This document shows positions 1 to 7,984 of a stretch of DNA of 64,000 bases, piece by piece (position 1 is the first letter of the stretch; every line of letters starts with the position of its first letter). Origin of the DNA: Picosynechococcus sp. PCC 7002 (GTDB lineage: Bacteria; Cyanobacteriota; Cyanobacteriia; Cyanobacteriales; MRBY01). Made by a program: the position numbers and the translations under genes. The notes below the pieces were generated by a model, which saw only the letters and a program-made list of their open reading frames with translations, searched no databases and had not been told where the DNA came from. The stretch covers positions 558,001 to 622,000 of the forward strand of contig NZ_CAWLFA010000001.1 in assembly GCF_963860125.1 (NCBI RefSeq). Reading direction: 5' to 3'.

Positions 1-1
1 T

Positions 2-55
2 TTCGAGTATGTCAAAATTGTGGAGGACTACCGAACAGAGCCCGATAACGCTTAG
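2..55 (+). CDS. C-terminal end of an unidentified gene (partial)
   Basis: An open frame runs in from the left window edge and stops at a TAG, giving a 17-residue tail that begins FEYVKIVEDYRTEP. The charged, aromatic-containing sequence looks like a real protein terminus, and it ends 12 bases before the cobH start on the same strand, so the two may be cotranscribed. Too little is visible to name a family, and the frame choice rests only on the absence of earlier stops and plausible composition. Confidence 0.45.
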   Translation, partial: FEYVKIVEDYRTEPDNA

Positions 56-67
56 GCAGTACAAAAT

Positions 68-700
68 ATGATGGAATGGCATCTGACCGACGCCCAAAGT
101 TTAGCCCTCATTGATCGCGAAATTGGCAAACACTCCTTTTCCCCTGCCGAATATGAAATTGTGCGTCAGGTCATTTACTGTACCGCTGACTTTGAGTATG
201 CCCAACTGATTCACTTTTCAGAACACGCCCTCCAGGCTGGTGCAGCGGCCCTGGCCGCTCGCGGTACGATCATTGTCGATGCTCCGATGGTTCGTGTCGG
301 CATCACAGAGCAGCTTCAAAATTCCTTCGCCAATCCCGTTTACTGTAGCGCCGATACCCTCACCCGCCCCCAACGGGAAAAGACAAAAACCGCTTGGGGT
401 ATGGAAACCCTGGCGCGCCGTTATCCAGAAGCAATTTTTGTCATTGGCCAATCCCAAACCGCCCTGTCTAGTCTGGTCACTTTAGTCAAAAAAGGCATCA
501 TTCGCCCTGCGCTGGTCATTTTTACCCCTGCTAATTTTCTGACAGGCACAGCGCCCCAAAAGTATTTAGAAGAAGCGGCGATTCCACACATTTGCATGCA
601 AAGTCGTAAAGGTGGCGCGACCGTTGCCGTGGCGATTATCAATGGTTTGATTAGTTTGTCATGGAAAGCCTACGGACAAGATGTAGGCGAAAACCCTTGA
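68..700 (+). CDS. cobH: Precorrin-8X methylmutase (CobH/CbiC family)
   Basis: This family moves the C-11 methyl group of precorrin-8X to C-12, giving hydrogenobyrinic acid (or the cobalt form) in cytosolic corrin synthesis. The 210-residue protein has the family's usual length and landmarks: SFSPAEYEIVRQVIY near residues 23-37, a Gly/Ala-rich strand around residue 60 followed by TIIVDAPMVRVGI, and a late MQSRKGGATVAVAIINGL segment. The region that carries the catalytic His in characterised CobH (a RMIHA-type motif) reads RQVIYCTADFEY here, with Tyr37 apparently at the His position. I recall this form in other cyanobacterial members. ATG codons at 68 and 71 are both possible starts. No cobalamin riboswitch can be judged because only 67 upstream bases are visible. 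Confidence 0.88.
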   Translation: MMEWHLTDAQSLALIDREIGKHSFSPAEYEIVRQVIYCTADFEYAQLIHFSEHALQAGAAALAARGTIIVDAPMVRVGITEQLQNSFANPVYCSADTLTRPQREKTKTAWGMETLARRYPEAIFVIGQSQTALSSLVTLVKKGIIRPALVIFTPANFLTGTAPQKYLEEAAIPHICMQSRKGGATVAVAIINGLISLSWKAYGQDVGENP

Positions 701-771
701 AGGAGAAGAGTTCCAGCCCTGTTTTCGTTTCAATCTTCGAAGAAATTTCCCTTCAGACTGGTAACAAAACG

Positions 772-799
772 TTGCAAGATGTTTGTACTTTTGTTAAAT
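772..799 (+). promoter_or_regulatory. Possible promoter for the hli gene
   Basis: TTGCAA (772-777) and TTAAAT (794-799) are separated by 16 bases, each matching four of six sigma-70 consensus positions. They lie 65 bases before the small hli gene in an AT-rich stretch. High-light-inducible genes are usually under strong stress control (RpaB/HLR1 sites). I could not identify a convincing HLR1 direct repeat here, so the assignment is weak. Confidence 0.25.
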
Positions 800-863
800 T
801 AAGTATCAACTGGTTGACTAGAAAACAACTATATACGTCAAGATTCTTCTGAGGAAATACATT

Positions 864-1007
864 ATGGAAAATCAAGAAAGCAAATTTGGCTTCAGCGCCT
901 TCGCTGAAAACTGGAACGGCCGCCTAGCAATGCTCGGTTTCGTAATCGGTCTTTTGACTGAGCTCCTAACCGGAAAAGGTATTCTGGCACAACTCGGCCT
1001 CATGTAA
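864..1007 (+). CDS. hli: High-light-inducible protein (Hlip, one-helix CAB-like)
   Basis: This 47-residue ORF encodes one membrane helix with the chlorophyll-binding signature FAENWNGRLAMLGFVIGLL (residues 13-31): Glu15, Asn18 and Arg20 are the E, N and R of the ExxNGRxAM motif shared with plant light-harvesting proteins. Hlips bind chlorophyll and carotenoid in the thylakoid membrane, quench excess energy and help chlorophyll reuse and photosystem assembly, often with chlorophyll synthase (a chlG lies elsewhere in this window). A GAGGAA stretch 10 bases upstream can serve as ribosome-binding site, and a strong terminator follows, so it is probably monocistronic. Which of the several Hlip paralogues it is cannot be settled from this sequence. 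Confidence 0.93.
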   Translation: MENQESKFGFSAFAENWNGRLAMLGFVIGLLTELLTGKGILAQLGLM

Positions 1008-1080
1008 TTTCTGAGAACTGACGACATTCCAGGATCAGTTATCACAAATTGATTGTTAAAAAAAGCACTTAAAAGTTTGA

Positions 1081-1107
1081 GAGAGGATTGAATTCCTCTC
1101 TTTTTTT
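1081..1107 (+). terminator. Rho-independent terminator after hli
   Basis: GAGAGGA (1081-1087) pairs with TCCTCTC (1094-1100) around a six-base loop and is followed directly by seven T residues. It lies 73 bases after the hli stop and before the convergent crtQ stop, so it should end the hli transcript. Confidence 0.85.
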
Positions 1108-1207
1108 GTTTTTTGTCAGAAAACAATTAAAAAGCCCCCGTTCTATTGGTATCAGGAGGCTTGGTGAACAGTTTTTTCAGTTGCAGTAATGCCGCAGTAG
1201 TGCCGTC

Positions 1208-2671
1208 CTACACAACCGCAGGGGTTTTCTCGCGTGGTTCTTCGACGGTACGGAGGATCGCTGCTGCCGCTTGGCGACCGGAAATTGTCGCGCCTTCCAT
1301 GCTGTCGATGTAGTCTTGCTGGGTATAGCTTCCGGCTAAGAATAAATTGTTGATGGGCGTCGCTTGGGCTGGGCGATACACATCCATGCCGGGGGCTTCT
1401 CGGTAAAGGGACTGGGCGAGCTTGACAACATTCGACCAAGTCATATTCAGCTCTCGGGAAGAAGGGAAGAGTTTATGTACCTGGGCCAAGACGTGCTGGG
1501 CGATTTCTTCATTGCTCTTTTTGATAAATGGATCGCCGGGCGTCAAAACCAATTGCATAAGAGAACCTTCACCTTCTTTGTAGTAATCGGCGGGACTGGC
1601 GAGAGCTAAATCGGCAAAACAGGAAAAATCGGCTTGGTGGGTGTAGAGCAGATTATCAATACCGACCGCTTCTTGGAGTTGTTTACGTTTTTCGGGGTCG
1701 TTGAGTTCTGTTACCCAACCGTCAAAGCGTAATTGCACAGTGGCGACAGGTACAGCTTCGAGATTGTAGATGTTGTCAAATTCCGACCATTGACGCCAAG
1801 CTTCGGGAATAATGCGCTGGATACCAGGGATATCAAGGGCAAAAACATAGGTATCGGCGGTGATGGTCTCGGTAGTTTCACCGTTGTTAATGACGATGCC
1901 ATCAATTTTGGATTGTCCTTCTAGGGTGTAGTGAATATCCGTAAGCCGATGGCGGGTATGAATCTTGGTGCCCCGGGCTTCGAGGTAGTTGACAATCGGT
2001 TTGTGGAGATATTCGTGGGGAGAGCCTTCGAGCATCCGCAGCACTGAGGCTTCAGTTTTTGCGGCGAAGAACATGAAAATGGTCAACATGCAGCGGGCGG
2101 AGATATTTTCGGTGTCGATAAAGCCGAGGGCATAGGCGATCGGATTCCACATTTTCTTGAGACTGCCGTCATTACCACCGTGGCTCCGGAACCAATCGGC
2201 AAAACTGATTTTGTCGAGGTCGCGGATCGTTTTCATGGCTCCGTCAAAATCAACGAGGCCCCGCACAATGGGGCTTGTTCCTAGGGCCAGGGAATTGGCG
2301 GCTTTGTCGATCGCCGAAAGTTGAGAAGAGGTAAAGAACGCTTTGAGACCATGGAAAGGAGCACCGACGGGAAAACGGAAGTCGAGTTCGCCAATTTTGC
2401 CCCCTTCGTTAATGAATTGGTGGGTGTGTTCCTTGAGGCGGAGGTTATTGCCTGCACCGACTTTTTCCATCAGGGAAAACAGATTGTAGTAGCAACCGAA
2501 GAAGACATGAAGGCCCATTTCGATGTGATTGCCGTCTTTGTCAACCCAACTGCCGACTTTTCCACCGACAAAGGGGCGAGCTTCAAAGATTTCGACTTCA
2601 TGGCCTGCATCGACCAGTTCAACGGCGGTGCTGAGTCCGGCGAGGCCTGCTCCAACGATTGCTACACGCAT
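1208..2671 (-). CDS. crtQ: 9,9'-di-cis-zeta-carotene desaturase
   Basis: The plant-type zeta-carotene desaturase (ZDS/CrtQ) introduces two double bases of desaturation into 9,9'-di-cis-zeta-carotene through neurosporene to prolycopene, passing electrons to the plastoquinone pool. The 487-residue protein opens with a Rossmann FAD-binding motif VGAGLAGLSTAVELVDAGHE (residues 6-25) and an acidic strand end EIFEARP. It contains GLHVFFGCYYNLF, typical of ZDS, and ends with the FAD-closing motif LFLAGSYTQQDYIDSMEGA. It is transcribed away from the TerB-like gene, with a 241-base divergent spacer. Convergent hli lies downstream. Phytoene desaturase (crtP) is the main alternative, but the sequence reads as ZDS to me. 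Confidence 0.93.
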   Translation of the reverse strand: MRVAIVGAGLAGLSTAVELVDAGHEVEIFEARPFVGGKVGSWVDKDGNHIEMGLHVFFGCYYNLFSLMEKVGAGNNLRLKEHTHQFINEGGKIGELDFRFPVGAPFHGLKAFFTSSQLSAIDKAANSLALGTSPIVRGLVDFDGAMKTIRDLDKISFADWFRSHGGNDGSLKKMWNPIAYALGFIDTENISARCMLTIFMFFAAKTEASVLRMLEGSPHEYLHKPIVNYLEARGTKIHTRHRLTDIHYTLEGQSKIDGIVINNGETTETITADTYVFALDIPGIQRIIPEAWRQWSEFDNIYNLEAVPVATVQLRFDGWVTELNDPEKRKQLQEAVGIDNLLYTHQADFSCFADLALASPADYYKEGEGSLMQLVLTPGDPFIKKSNEEIAQHVLAQVHKLFPSSRELNMTWSNVVKLAQSLYREAPGMDVYRPAQATPINNLFLAGSYTQQDYIDSMEGATISGRQAAAAILRTVEEPREKTPAVV

Positions 2672-2912
2672 TACTTTTGTCCTACGGTTTGATTCTCAAA
2701 AAAGTATTAATTATTGTAAACGATTGGTGGGGGTCTCTTCGGGGCGATCGCCTTTCTTTCTGGTTGAATCGGTGCGGGTTCAGGAAAAGTTCAAGTCAGA
2801 ATGTTTAAGATATTCAACAGAAAATTCGGGGTAACAAGACAGGGAGTTTAGGGTAGAGACAATCAAGAAGGTTTTGGCCCATAACTTTCCCCACTGATTC
2901 GGGAGGACCCCC

Positions 2913-3335
2913 ATGCAGACGGCAGATAAAAACAAACAACTTTTTAAAATTCTTTTTAGTGCCGCTTGGATCGACGGCGAAATCCAGGTAGAAGAACGTC
3001 AATATCTCCACCAAATTGCGGATCAAAAAAACCTCTCCCAAGATCCGGATATTCGGGCTTTGTTATGTGAGGCGGTTCCCGTCAAACCAGAGGATTGTTA
3101 CCGTCTCGTTGAAGAATATATTGATGACCATACCAACGAGGCGGAATACCAAGAACTGCTCGATGCGGTTAGTCACATGGTCTATAGCGATAGTCAAATT
3201 GAAACGGAAGAGGCAAAATTGCTTAATCGCTTGCAATCTCTAGCGCCGGAGTCCCAGCACGCAAACTCTCCTTTTCAGCGGGTGATCAAGTCCATCCAAA
3301 AACTCTACAAAGGGGCGATCGCCGAGATGAACTAA
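2913..3335 (+). CDS. TerB-like (tellurite-resistance-domain) protein
   Basis: This is a 140-residue, acidic, all-helical protein. Its opening KILFSAAWIDGEIQVEERQY (residues 12-31) resembles the repeated helical unit of the TerB/DjlA-N-like domain, which often binds metal through acidic residues (D-G-x-I-x-x-x-E pattern). A second similar unit, MVYSDSQIETEEAKLLNRL, appears at about residues 90-108, giving the internal pseudo-symmetry expected of this fold. GGGAGG at 2901-2906 supports the ATG start. The domain name does not imply tellurite resistance here: there are no other ter genes nearby. Exact role unknown. Confidence 0.72.
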   Translation: MQTADKNKQLFKILFSAAWIDGEIQVEERQYLHQIADQKNLSQDPDIRALLCEAVPVKPEDCYRLVEEYIDDHTNEAEYQELLDAVSHMVYSDSQIETEEAKLLNRLQSLAPESQHANSPFQRVIKSIQKLYKGAIAEMN

Positions 3336-3403
3336 CCGAACCCTGCCACGCCGGGGAGTATGTCAAAATAAGGTCTCTCCTTGTGCTGTGAACCTTACCT
3401 TCC

Positions 3404-5770
3404 ATGTCTGACTTGTTAGCCCAACTCAACCCCTCCCAACGTCGTGCTGTTGAACATTTTTGTGGGCCACTCCTGGTGGTGGCCGGGGCTGGCTCAGGCA
3501 AAACCAGGGCCTTGACGTTTCGCATTGCCCATTTGATTCGCAACCACCGTGTTGATCCAGAGAATATTCTGGCCGTCACCTTTACGAACAAGGCTGCCCG
3601 CGAAATGAAAGAACGGGTAGAACTGCTCTATGCCCAACAGCTCGCAGAACTGCAACATGGTAAACCCCTGGGAGGGCTGCCGGAGTTTGAGCAAAAAAAA
3701 TTGCGATCGCAGGTTTACAAGCAGGTGACAAAACAGCTCTGGATTGGCACGTTTCACAGCCTCTGCGCGCGAATTCTCCGGTACGACATCAACAAATATC
3801 AGGACGAACGGGGCCGCACCTGGCAGCGCAATTTCACGATCATGGACGATAGCGACGTCCAAACATTGATCAAACGCATTGTCACCCAGCAACTGAACCT
3901 AGACGATAAAAAATTCAATCCCCGCACCATCCGCTATCAGATTAGTAATGCCAAAAACCTCGGCCTTACCCCCAATGACTATGCCCGGCAGCAGGGAGGT
4001 TACAAAGGGAAAGTTGTCGCGGAGGTTTATGAAGCCTATCAAACGGCCTTGGCGGCGAATAATTCCCTCGATTTTGATGATTTAATTCTGATCCCAGTGC
4101 GGTTGTTCCAGCAAAATGAATCGATCCTCGGTTATTGGCACAGTCAATTTCACCATATTCTTGTGGATGAGTATCAGGATACAAACCGGATTCAGTATGA
4201 GTTAATTCGGCTACTCAGTACCAATGGCGAAACAAACCAGGCCGCTTTGGGTTGGCATAATCGCTCTTTGTTTGTGGTAGGGGATGCGGATCAATCCATT
4301 TATTCGTTTCGGATGGCGGACTTCACAATCTTGCTGGAATTCCAAGAAAATTTTGGCGATCGCCTCCCCGATGACGAAACCCAGACGATGGTTAAGTTGG
4401 AGGAAAATTACCGCTCCCGGGAAAATATTCTGAAAGCCGCCAATGCCTTGATCGAGCAAAATAGCCAGCGCATCGATAAAGTGCTCAAGGCCACCCGGGG
4501 CGCTGGAGAGGAAATTTATTGCCACAAGGCGGATAACGAAAACGAAGAAGCGCGATTCGTTTTAAATCAAATCCTCGGTCTGCGGCGCAAAAATCCAGAA
4601 CTCGACTGGGGCGACTTTGCGATCCTCTACCGCACCAATGCCCAATCCCGCCCCTTTGAAGATCTCCTGATTCGTAACAATATTCCCTACCAAGTGGTGG
4701 GCGGCTTCAAATTCTATGACCGCAAAGAGATTAAAGATGCCCTCGCTTACCTCAAGGCGATCGCCAACCCTGCCGATACCCTGAGCCTGATGCGGGTGAT
4801 TAATACTCCTAAGCGGGGCATCGGCAAAACCACCGTCGATAAACTTAACCACGCCGCCCAAGAATTAGGCTGTCCTCTCTGGGAAATCCTCAGCGATGAA
4901 ACCTCTGTAGCCACCATCGCTGGACGGGCGGCCCGGAAAATCAATGAGTTTGCTGGGCTAATCCAGGAAATGCAAGGCAAAATGGCGACCATGCGCGGTG
5001 CCGATATCCTCGATTATGTGATGGAAAATTCCGGCTATATCGATGATTTAAAAATGCAAGGTACTGAAGAAGCCGATAGTCGTGTGGAAAATATTTCCGA
5101 GCTTTACAATGCAATGCTGCAATTCCAAGACGAAAACGAAGACAGCAGCTTAAATGGCTTTCTGGAAAATGCGTCCCTCGCTTCGGATCTCGATGACCTC
5201 AATGATGAGTCCCAGCAGGTTTCTTTGATGACGCTCCATTCAGCCAAGGGTTTGGAGTTTCCGGTGGTCTTTTTGGTAGGGCTAGAGCAGGGGCTATTTC
5301 CCCATACCCGCTCCTTAAATGATCCCGTTGCTTTAGAAGAAGAACGGCGGTTGTGTTACGTGGGCCTGACCCGCGCCCAGGAGCAATTATTCCTCAGCTA
5401 TACCAGGGAGCGGTATATGTGGGGTTATCGAGAGCCTGCCGTTGCCTCGCAATTTCTCGCAGAACTCCCCCAGGAGTTGGTAACTTCCAATGGGCGATCG
5501 CCAGCGCCAATGCCCCCGAAACAGGAACCAAAGATGATGTCCATTAGCCAGAAGCAACGCTCCCAGAAAAGACGGGAACGACAGGCCGCCCGCACCGAAG
5601 TGGCCCAACAAAAATGGGACATTGGCGATCGCGTCCACCACAACGTCTTTGGGGAAGGGGAAGTGATTAAAATTTTTGGGGATGACAAAAAGACCAACCT
5701 GGCGATCCAGTTTCCCAATCTCGGTAAAAAAATCATTGATCCCCGGGTGGCCCCGATGAAAAAGCTTTAA
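3404..5770 (+). CDS. pcrA: UvrD/PcrA-type superfamily I DNA helicase
   Basis: ATP-driven 3'-5' DNA helicase of the UvrD/Rep/PcrA group, acting in repair and at stalled forks. The 788 residues contain the superfamily I motifs in order: Walker A AGAGSGKT (27-34), motif Ia VTFTNKAAREMKER, DEAD-like VDEYQDTN near residue 254, motif III QSIYSFRMAD, and LMTLHSAKGLEFP (motif V region), then the VI motif RLCYVGLTRAQ. The tail WDIGDRVHHNVFGEGEVIKI is the Tudor-like C-terminal domain of PcrA that contacts RNA polymerase. An insert around residues 75-105 is richer in Gln and Lys. It stands alone on the plus strand, with Uma2 24 bases downstream. Confidence 0.93.
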   Translation: MSDLLAQLNPSQRRAVEHFCGPLLVVAGAGSGKTRALTFRIAHLIRNHRVDPENILAVTFTNKAAREMKERVELLYAQQLAELQHGKPLGGLPEFEQKKLRSQVYKQVTKQLWIGTFHSLCARILRYDINKYQDERGRTWQRNFTIMDDSDVQTLIKRIVTQQLNLDDKKFNPRTIRYQISNAKNLGLTPNDYARQQGGYKGKVVAEVYEAYQTALAANNSLDFDDLILIPVRLFQQNESILGYWHSQFHHILVDEYQDTNRIQYELIRLLSTNGETNQAALGWHNRSLFVVGDADQSIYSFRMADFTILLEFQENFGDRLPDDETQTMVKLEENYRSRENILKAANALIEQNSQRIDKVLKATRGAGEEIYCHKADNENEEARFVLNQILGLRRKNPELDWGDFAILYRTNAQSRPFEDLLIRNNIPYQVVGGFKFYDRKEIKDALAYLKAIANPADTLSLMRVINTPKRGIGKTTVDKLNHAAQELGCPLWEILSDETSVATIAGRAARKINEFAGLIQEMQGKMATMRGADILDYVMENSGYIDDLKMQGTEEADSRVENISELYNAMLQFQDENEDSSLNGFLENASLASDLDDLNDESQQVSLMTLHSAKGLEFPVVFLVGLEQGLFPHTRSLNDPVALEEERRLCYVGLTRAQEQLFLSYTRERYMWGYREPAVASQFLAELPQELVTSNGRSPAPMPPKQEPKMMSISQKQRSQKRRERQAARTEVAQQKWDIGDRVHHNVFGEGEVIKIFGDDKKTNLAIQFPNLGKKIIDPRVAPMKKL

Positions 5771-5794
5771 GTAGATACCAAATTAAAAAAGATT

Positions 5795-6376
5795 ATGATT
5801 GCCCTCAGTGACCATTCATACCTAACTCCAGAAGAATATCTCGCCTTTGAAGCCGCCAGTGACATTCGTCATGAATATGTCGATGGTGAAGTTTACGCCA
5901 TGGCAGGTACAAGTAAAAACCATAACCTGATCAGTGGGAATCTTTACATCCTCCTGCGTCGCCATCTGCAAAACTCCAGCTGCACGACCTTTATGGCTGA
6001 TATTAAAGTCAAATTACAAACAGGTCGGCGGTTTTTCTATCCCGATCTCGTGGTAACGTGCGATCCAGAAGATGGTACAAGCGAACTGTTTGTGGAGAAA
6101 CCGAAACTGATCATCGAAGTGCTTTCCCCCTCGACGAAAAATTTTGATCAAACTGCTAAATTTTTGTACTATCGCACCCTACCCAGCCTAGAAGAATATT
6201 TACTTGTTGGGACAGAAAGCCCCTTTGTGCAATGTTTTCGGCGACAGACCCAAGATATTTGGACAGTACAAATTTACGAAGGGCTTGAGGCGATCGCCCA
6301 TTTAGAATCCTTTGATCTTGATGCCCCCCTCACGGACATTTACGAAGGAGTAACCTTCACTGCACCAACTCCGTAG
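5795..6376 (+). CDS. Uma2 family (DUF820) putative endonuclease-like protein
   Basis: The 193-residue protein has the Uma2 layout: an N-terminal YLTPEEYLAFEAASDIRHEY, DGEVYAMAG, then the PD-(D/E)xK-like core FYPDLVVTCDPED and PKLIIEVLSPST (about residues 86-117), where Asp and Glu plus a nearby Lys would form a metal site. Cyanobacteria carry many copies of this family, and no firm physiological role is established. It starts 24 bases after pcrA and may be read through from it. The family is clear; nuclease activity is inferred from the fold only. Confidence 0.85.
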   Translation: MIALSDHSYLTPEEYLAFEAASDIRHEYVDGEVYAMAGTSKNHNLISGNLYILLRRHLQNSSCTTFMADIKVKLQTGRRFFYPDLVVTCDPEDGTSELFVEKPKLIIEVLSPSTKNFDQTAKFLYYRTLPSLEEYLLVGTESPFVQCFRRQTQDIWTVQIYEGLEAIAHLESFDLDAPLTDIYEGVTFTAPTP

Positions 6377-6434
6377 CGATGGTCGCACAGTCCCTTGAGA
6401 ACCGTTCCCCAAGGGGGCAGGCCTATCGATTATC

Positions 6435-7931
6435 ATGAATGTCGAGCGGCAAACGCAATTATCCCCAGCCCCCGAACCGCACTTTTTGGAAGAGGAGAAT
6501 CTCCGCATGGCAAATCAACCCTGGCAAACCGATGACAATCACGATCCCCTTGGGGCTTTTTTAGATGAACTGACTGATCCAGAGGTAGCCGAAGCGGAAT
6601 TTCGGAGTGATTTTTTCCAGGGATTAGGGGGGCGTCGTAAAAAGTCAGCCTTGATGCTCAGTTTCATCTGGGCGATCGCCTTTGTCCTGCACAGTGTGAG
6701 CTGGGGGTCAACGGCGGTTTTGGGGGCTACGGGTCTGCTTTTGATTCAGGCCATCCGTTTGGTTAGCGCCCAGCCTGATCCTCAACCCCAACCCCTAGCT
6801 GACGCAGATTTAACCACTGCGCCCATCGTTTCTCTCATTGTCTCGGCGAAGAACGAAGAGGCAGTGATTGGGCGTTTAGTAAAAAATCTCTGCCAATTGG
6901 ATTACCCGACGGCGAAATGTGAAGTCTGGTTAATTGATGATGCTAGCACCGACAAAACACCCCAAATCCTGGATCAATTGGCCCTGGAGTATCCCCAGTT
7001 GAAGGTGGTGCATCGCTCCCCCAATGCCGGTGGTGGGAAGTCAGGTGCCCTCAACCAAGTTCTAGCCCAAACCCAGGGAGAAATTATTGCGGTCTTTGAT
7101 GCCGATGCCACGGTACCGCCGGAATTTTTGCGCCATGTGGTGCCCCTCTTTGCCGATGAGAATGTCGGGGCGATCCAAGTCCGGAAGGCGATCGCCAACG
7201 AACCGCTAAATTTCTGGACGAAGGGTCAAGCTACAGAAATGATCCTCGACAGTTATTTTCAACAACAACGGATTGCCCTGGGTGGCATCGGGGAACTACG
7301 GGGCAATGGCCAATTTGTGCGCCGTTCTGCCTTGGATCAATGTGGTGGTTGGAACGAAGAAACGATCACCGATGATTTGGATCTGACCATCCGCCTTCAC
7401 CTGGACAATTGGAAAATTGGCTTTTTGCTTAATCCCGCCGTTAACGAAGAAGGAGTTACCAAGGCGATCGCCCTCTGGCACCAGCGCAGCCGTTGGGCCG
7501 AAGGGGGTTACCAGCGCTACCTCGACTATTGGCGATATTTCTCGAATAAGCGCCTCGGCTTTGGTAAAAAAGTCGATCTCTTTTCCTTTATTTTGATGCA
7601 GTATTTGCTCCCCACTGCGGCGATTCCCGACTTTATTTTTGCGGTACTGAAGGGCCATTTACCCGTCCTGATGCCAATGACAACCCTCGCCCTCGGCCTA
7701 TCCCTCTGGGCAATGGTGCAGGGAAATATGCGTGTCTATCGCGAGTTGCCCTGGACTTGGGCGAAGGTCACGAAAATTTTTACGGCCTGTGGTCTGACGA
7801 TGGTTTATATGCTCCACTGGATGGTCGTGATGCCCCTGACCACGGCCCGGATGTCGGTGCGCCCCAAACGGCTCAAGTGGGTTAAAACCACCCACCAGGG
7901 AGAAGAAGAAAGTTTTGTTTCTCAGACTTAG
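6435..7931 (+). CDS. Family 2 membrane glycosyltransferase, probable monoglucosyldiacylglycerol synthase
   Basis: A processive-type GT2 enzyme: SLIVSAKNEEAVIGRL opens the GT-A domain, followed by DDASTDKTP, DADATVPPEF (DxD), TDDLDLTIRLHL (catalytic base region) and QRSRW, so the D,D,D,QxxRW set is complete. Two hydrophobic helices precede the catalytic domain (about residues 73-110) and three or four follow it (about 385-475). The length and layout fit the cyanobacterial enzyme (Synechocystis Sll1377 type) that glucosylates diacylglycerol as the first step of galactolipid synthesis. I infer this from overall resemblance; a polysaccharide synthase remains possible. ATG 6507 has a GAGGAG ten bases upstream and is a credible shorter start. 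Confidence 0.8.
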   Translation: MNVERQTQLSPAPEPHFLEEENLRMANQPWQTDDNHDPLGAFLDELTDPEVAEAEFRSDFFQGLGGRRKKSALMLSFIWAIAFVLHSVSWGSTAVLGATGLLLIQAIRLVSAQPDPQPQPLADADLTTAPIVSLIVSAKNEEAVIGRLVKNLCQLDYPTAKCEVWLIDDASTDKTPQILDQLALEYPQLKVVHRSPNAGGGKSGALNQVLAQTQGEIIAVFDADATVPPEFLRHVVPLFADENVGAIQVRKAIANEPLNFWTKGQATEMILDSYFQQQRIALGGIGELRGNGQFVRRSALDQCGGWNEETITDDLDLTIRLHLDNWKIGFLLNPAVNEEGVTKAIALWHQRSRWAEGGYQRYLDYWRYFSNKRLGFGKKVDLFSFILMQYLLPTAAIPDFIFAVLKGHLPVLMPMTTLALGLSLWAMVQGNMRVYRELPWTWAKVTKIFTACGLTMVYMLHWMVVMPLTTARMSVRPKRLKWVKTTHQGEEESFVSQT

Positions 7932-7959
7932 TGAATTTACAGGAAATAATTGACCATTG

Positions 7960-7984
7960 AACGGAGTTAACCCTCCGTTTTTTT
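7960..7984 (+). terminator. Terminator of the GT2 gene, overlapping the MFS stop
   Basis: AACGGAG (7960-7966) pairs with CTCCGTT (7973-7979), and T residues run to 7984. The loop (7967-7972) contains the reverse complement of the TAA stop of the convergent MFS gene, so one hairpin lies at the end of both genes. The U-tract serves the plus-strand transcript only. Confidence 0.75.

Noticed and set aside
661..852. 63-residue ORF overlapping the cobH 3' end
   Set aside because: Composition is not protein-like, it overlaps cobH and ends just before the hli gene; better explained as chance.
2913..3335. Tellurite resistance function
   Set aside because: Only one TerB-like domain is present, with no ter operon; the name reflects the fold, not the phenotype.
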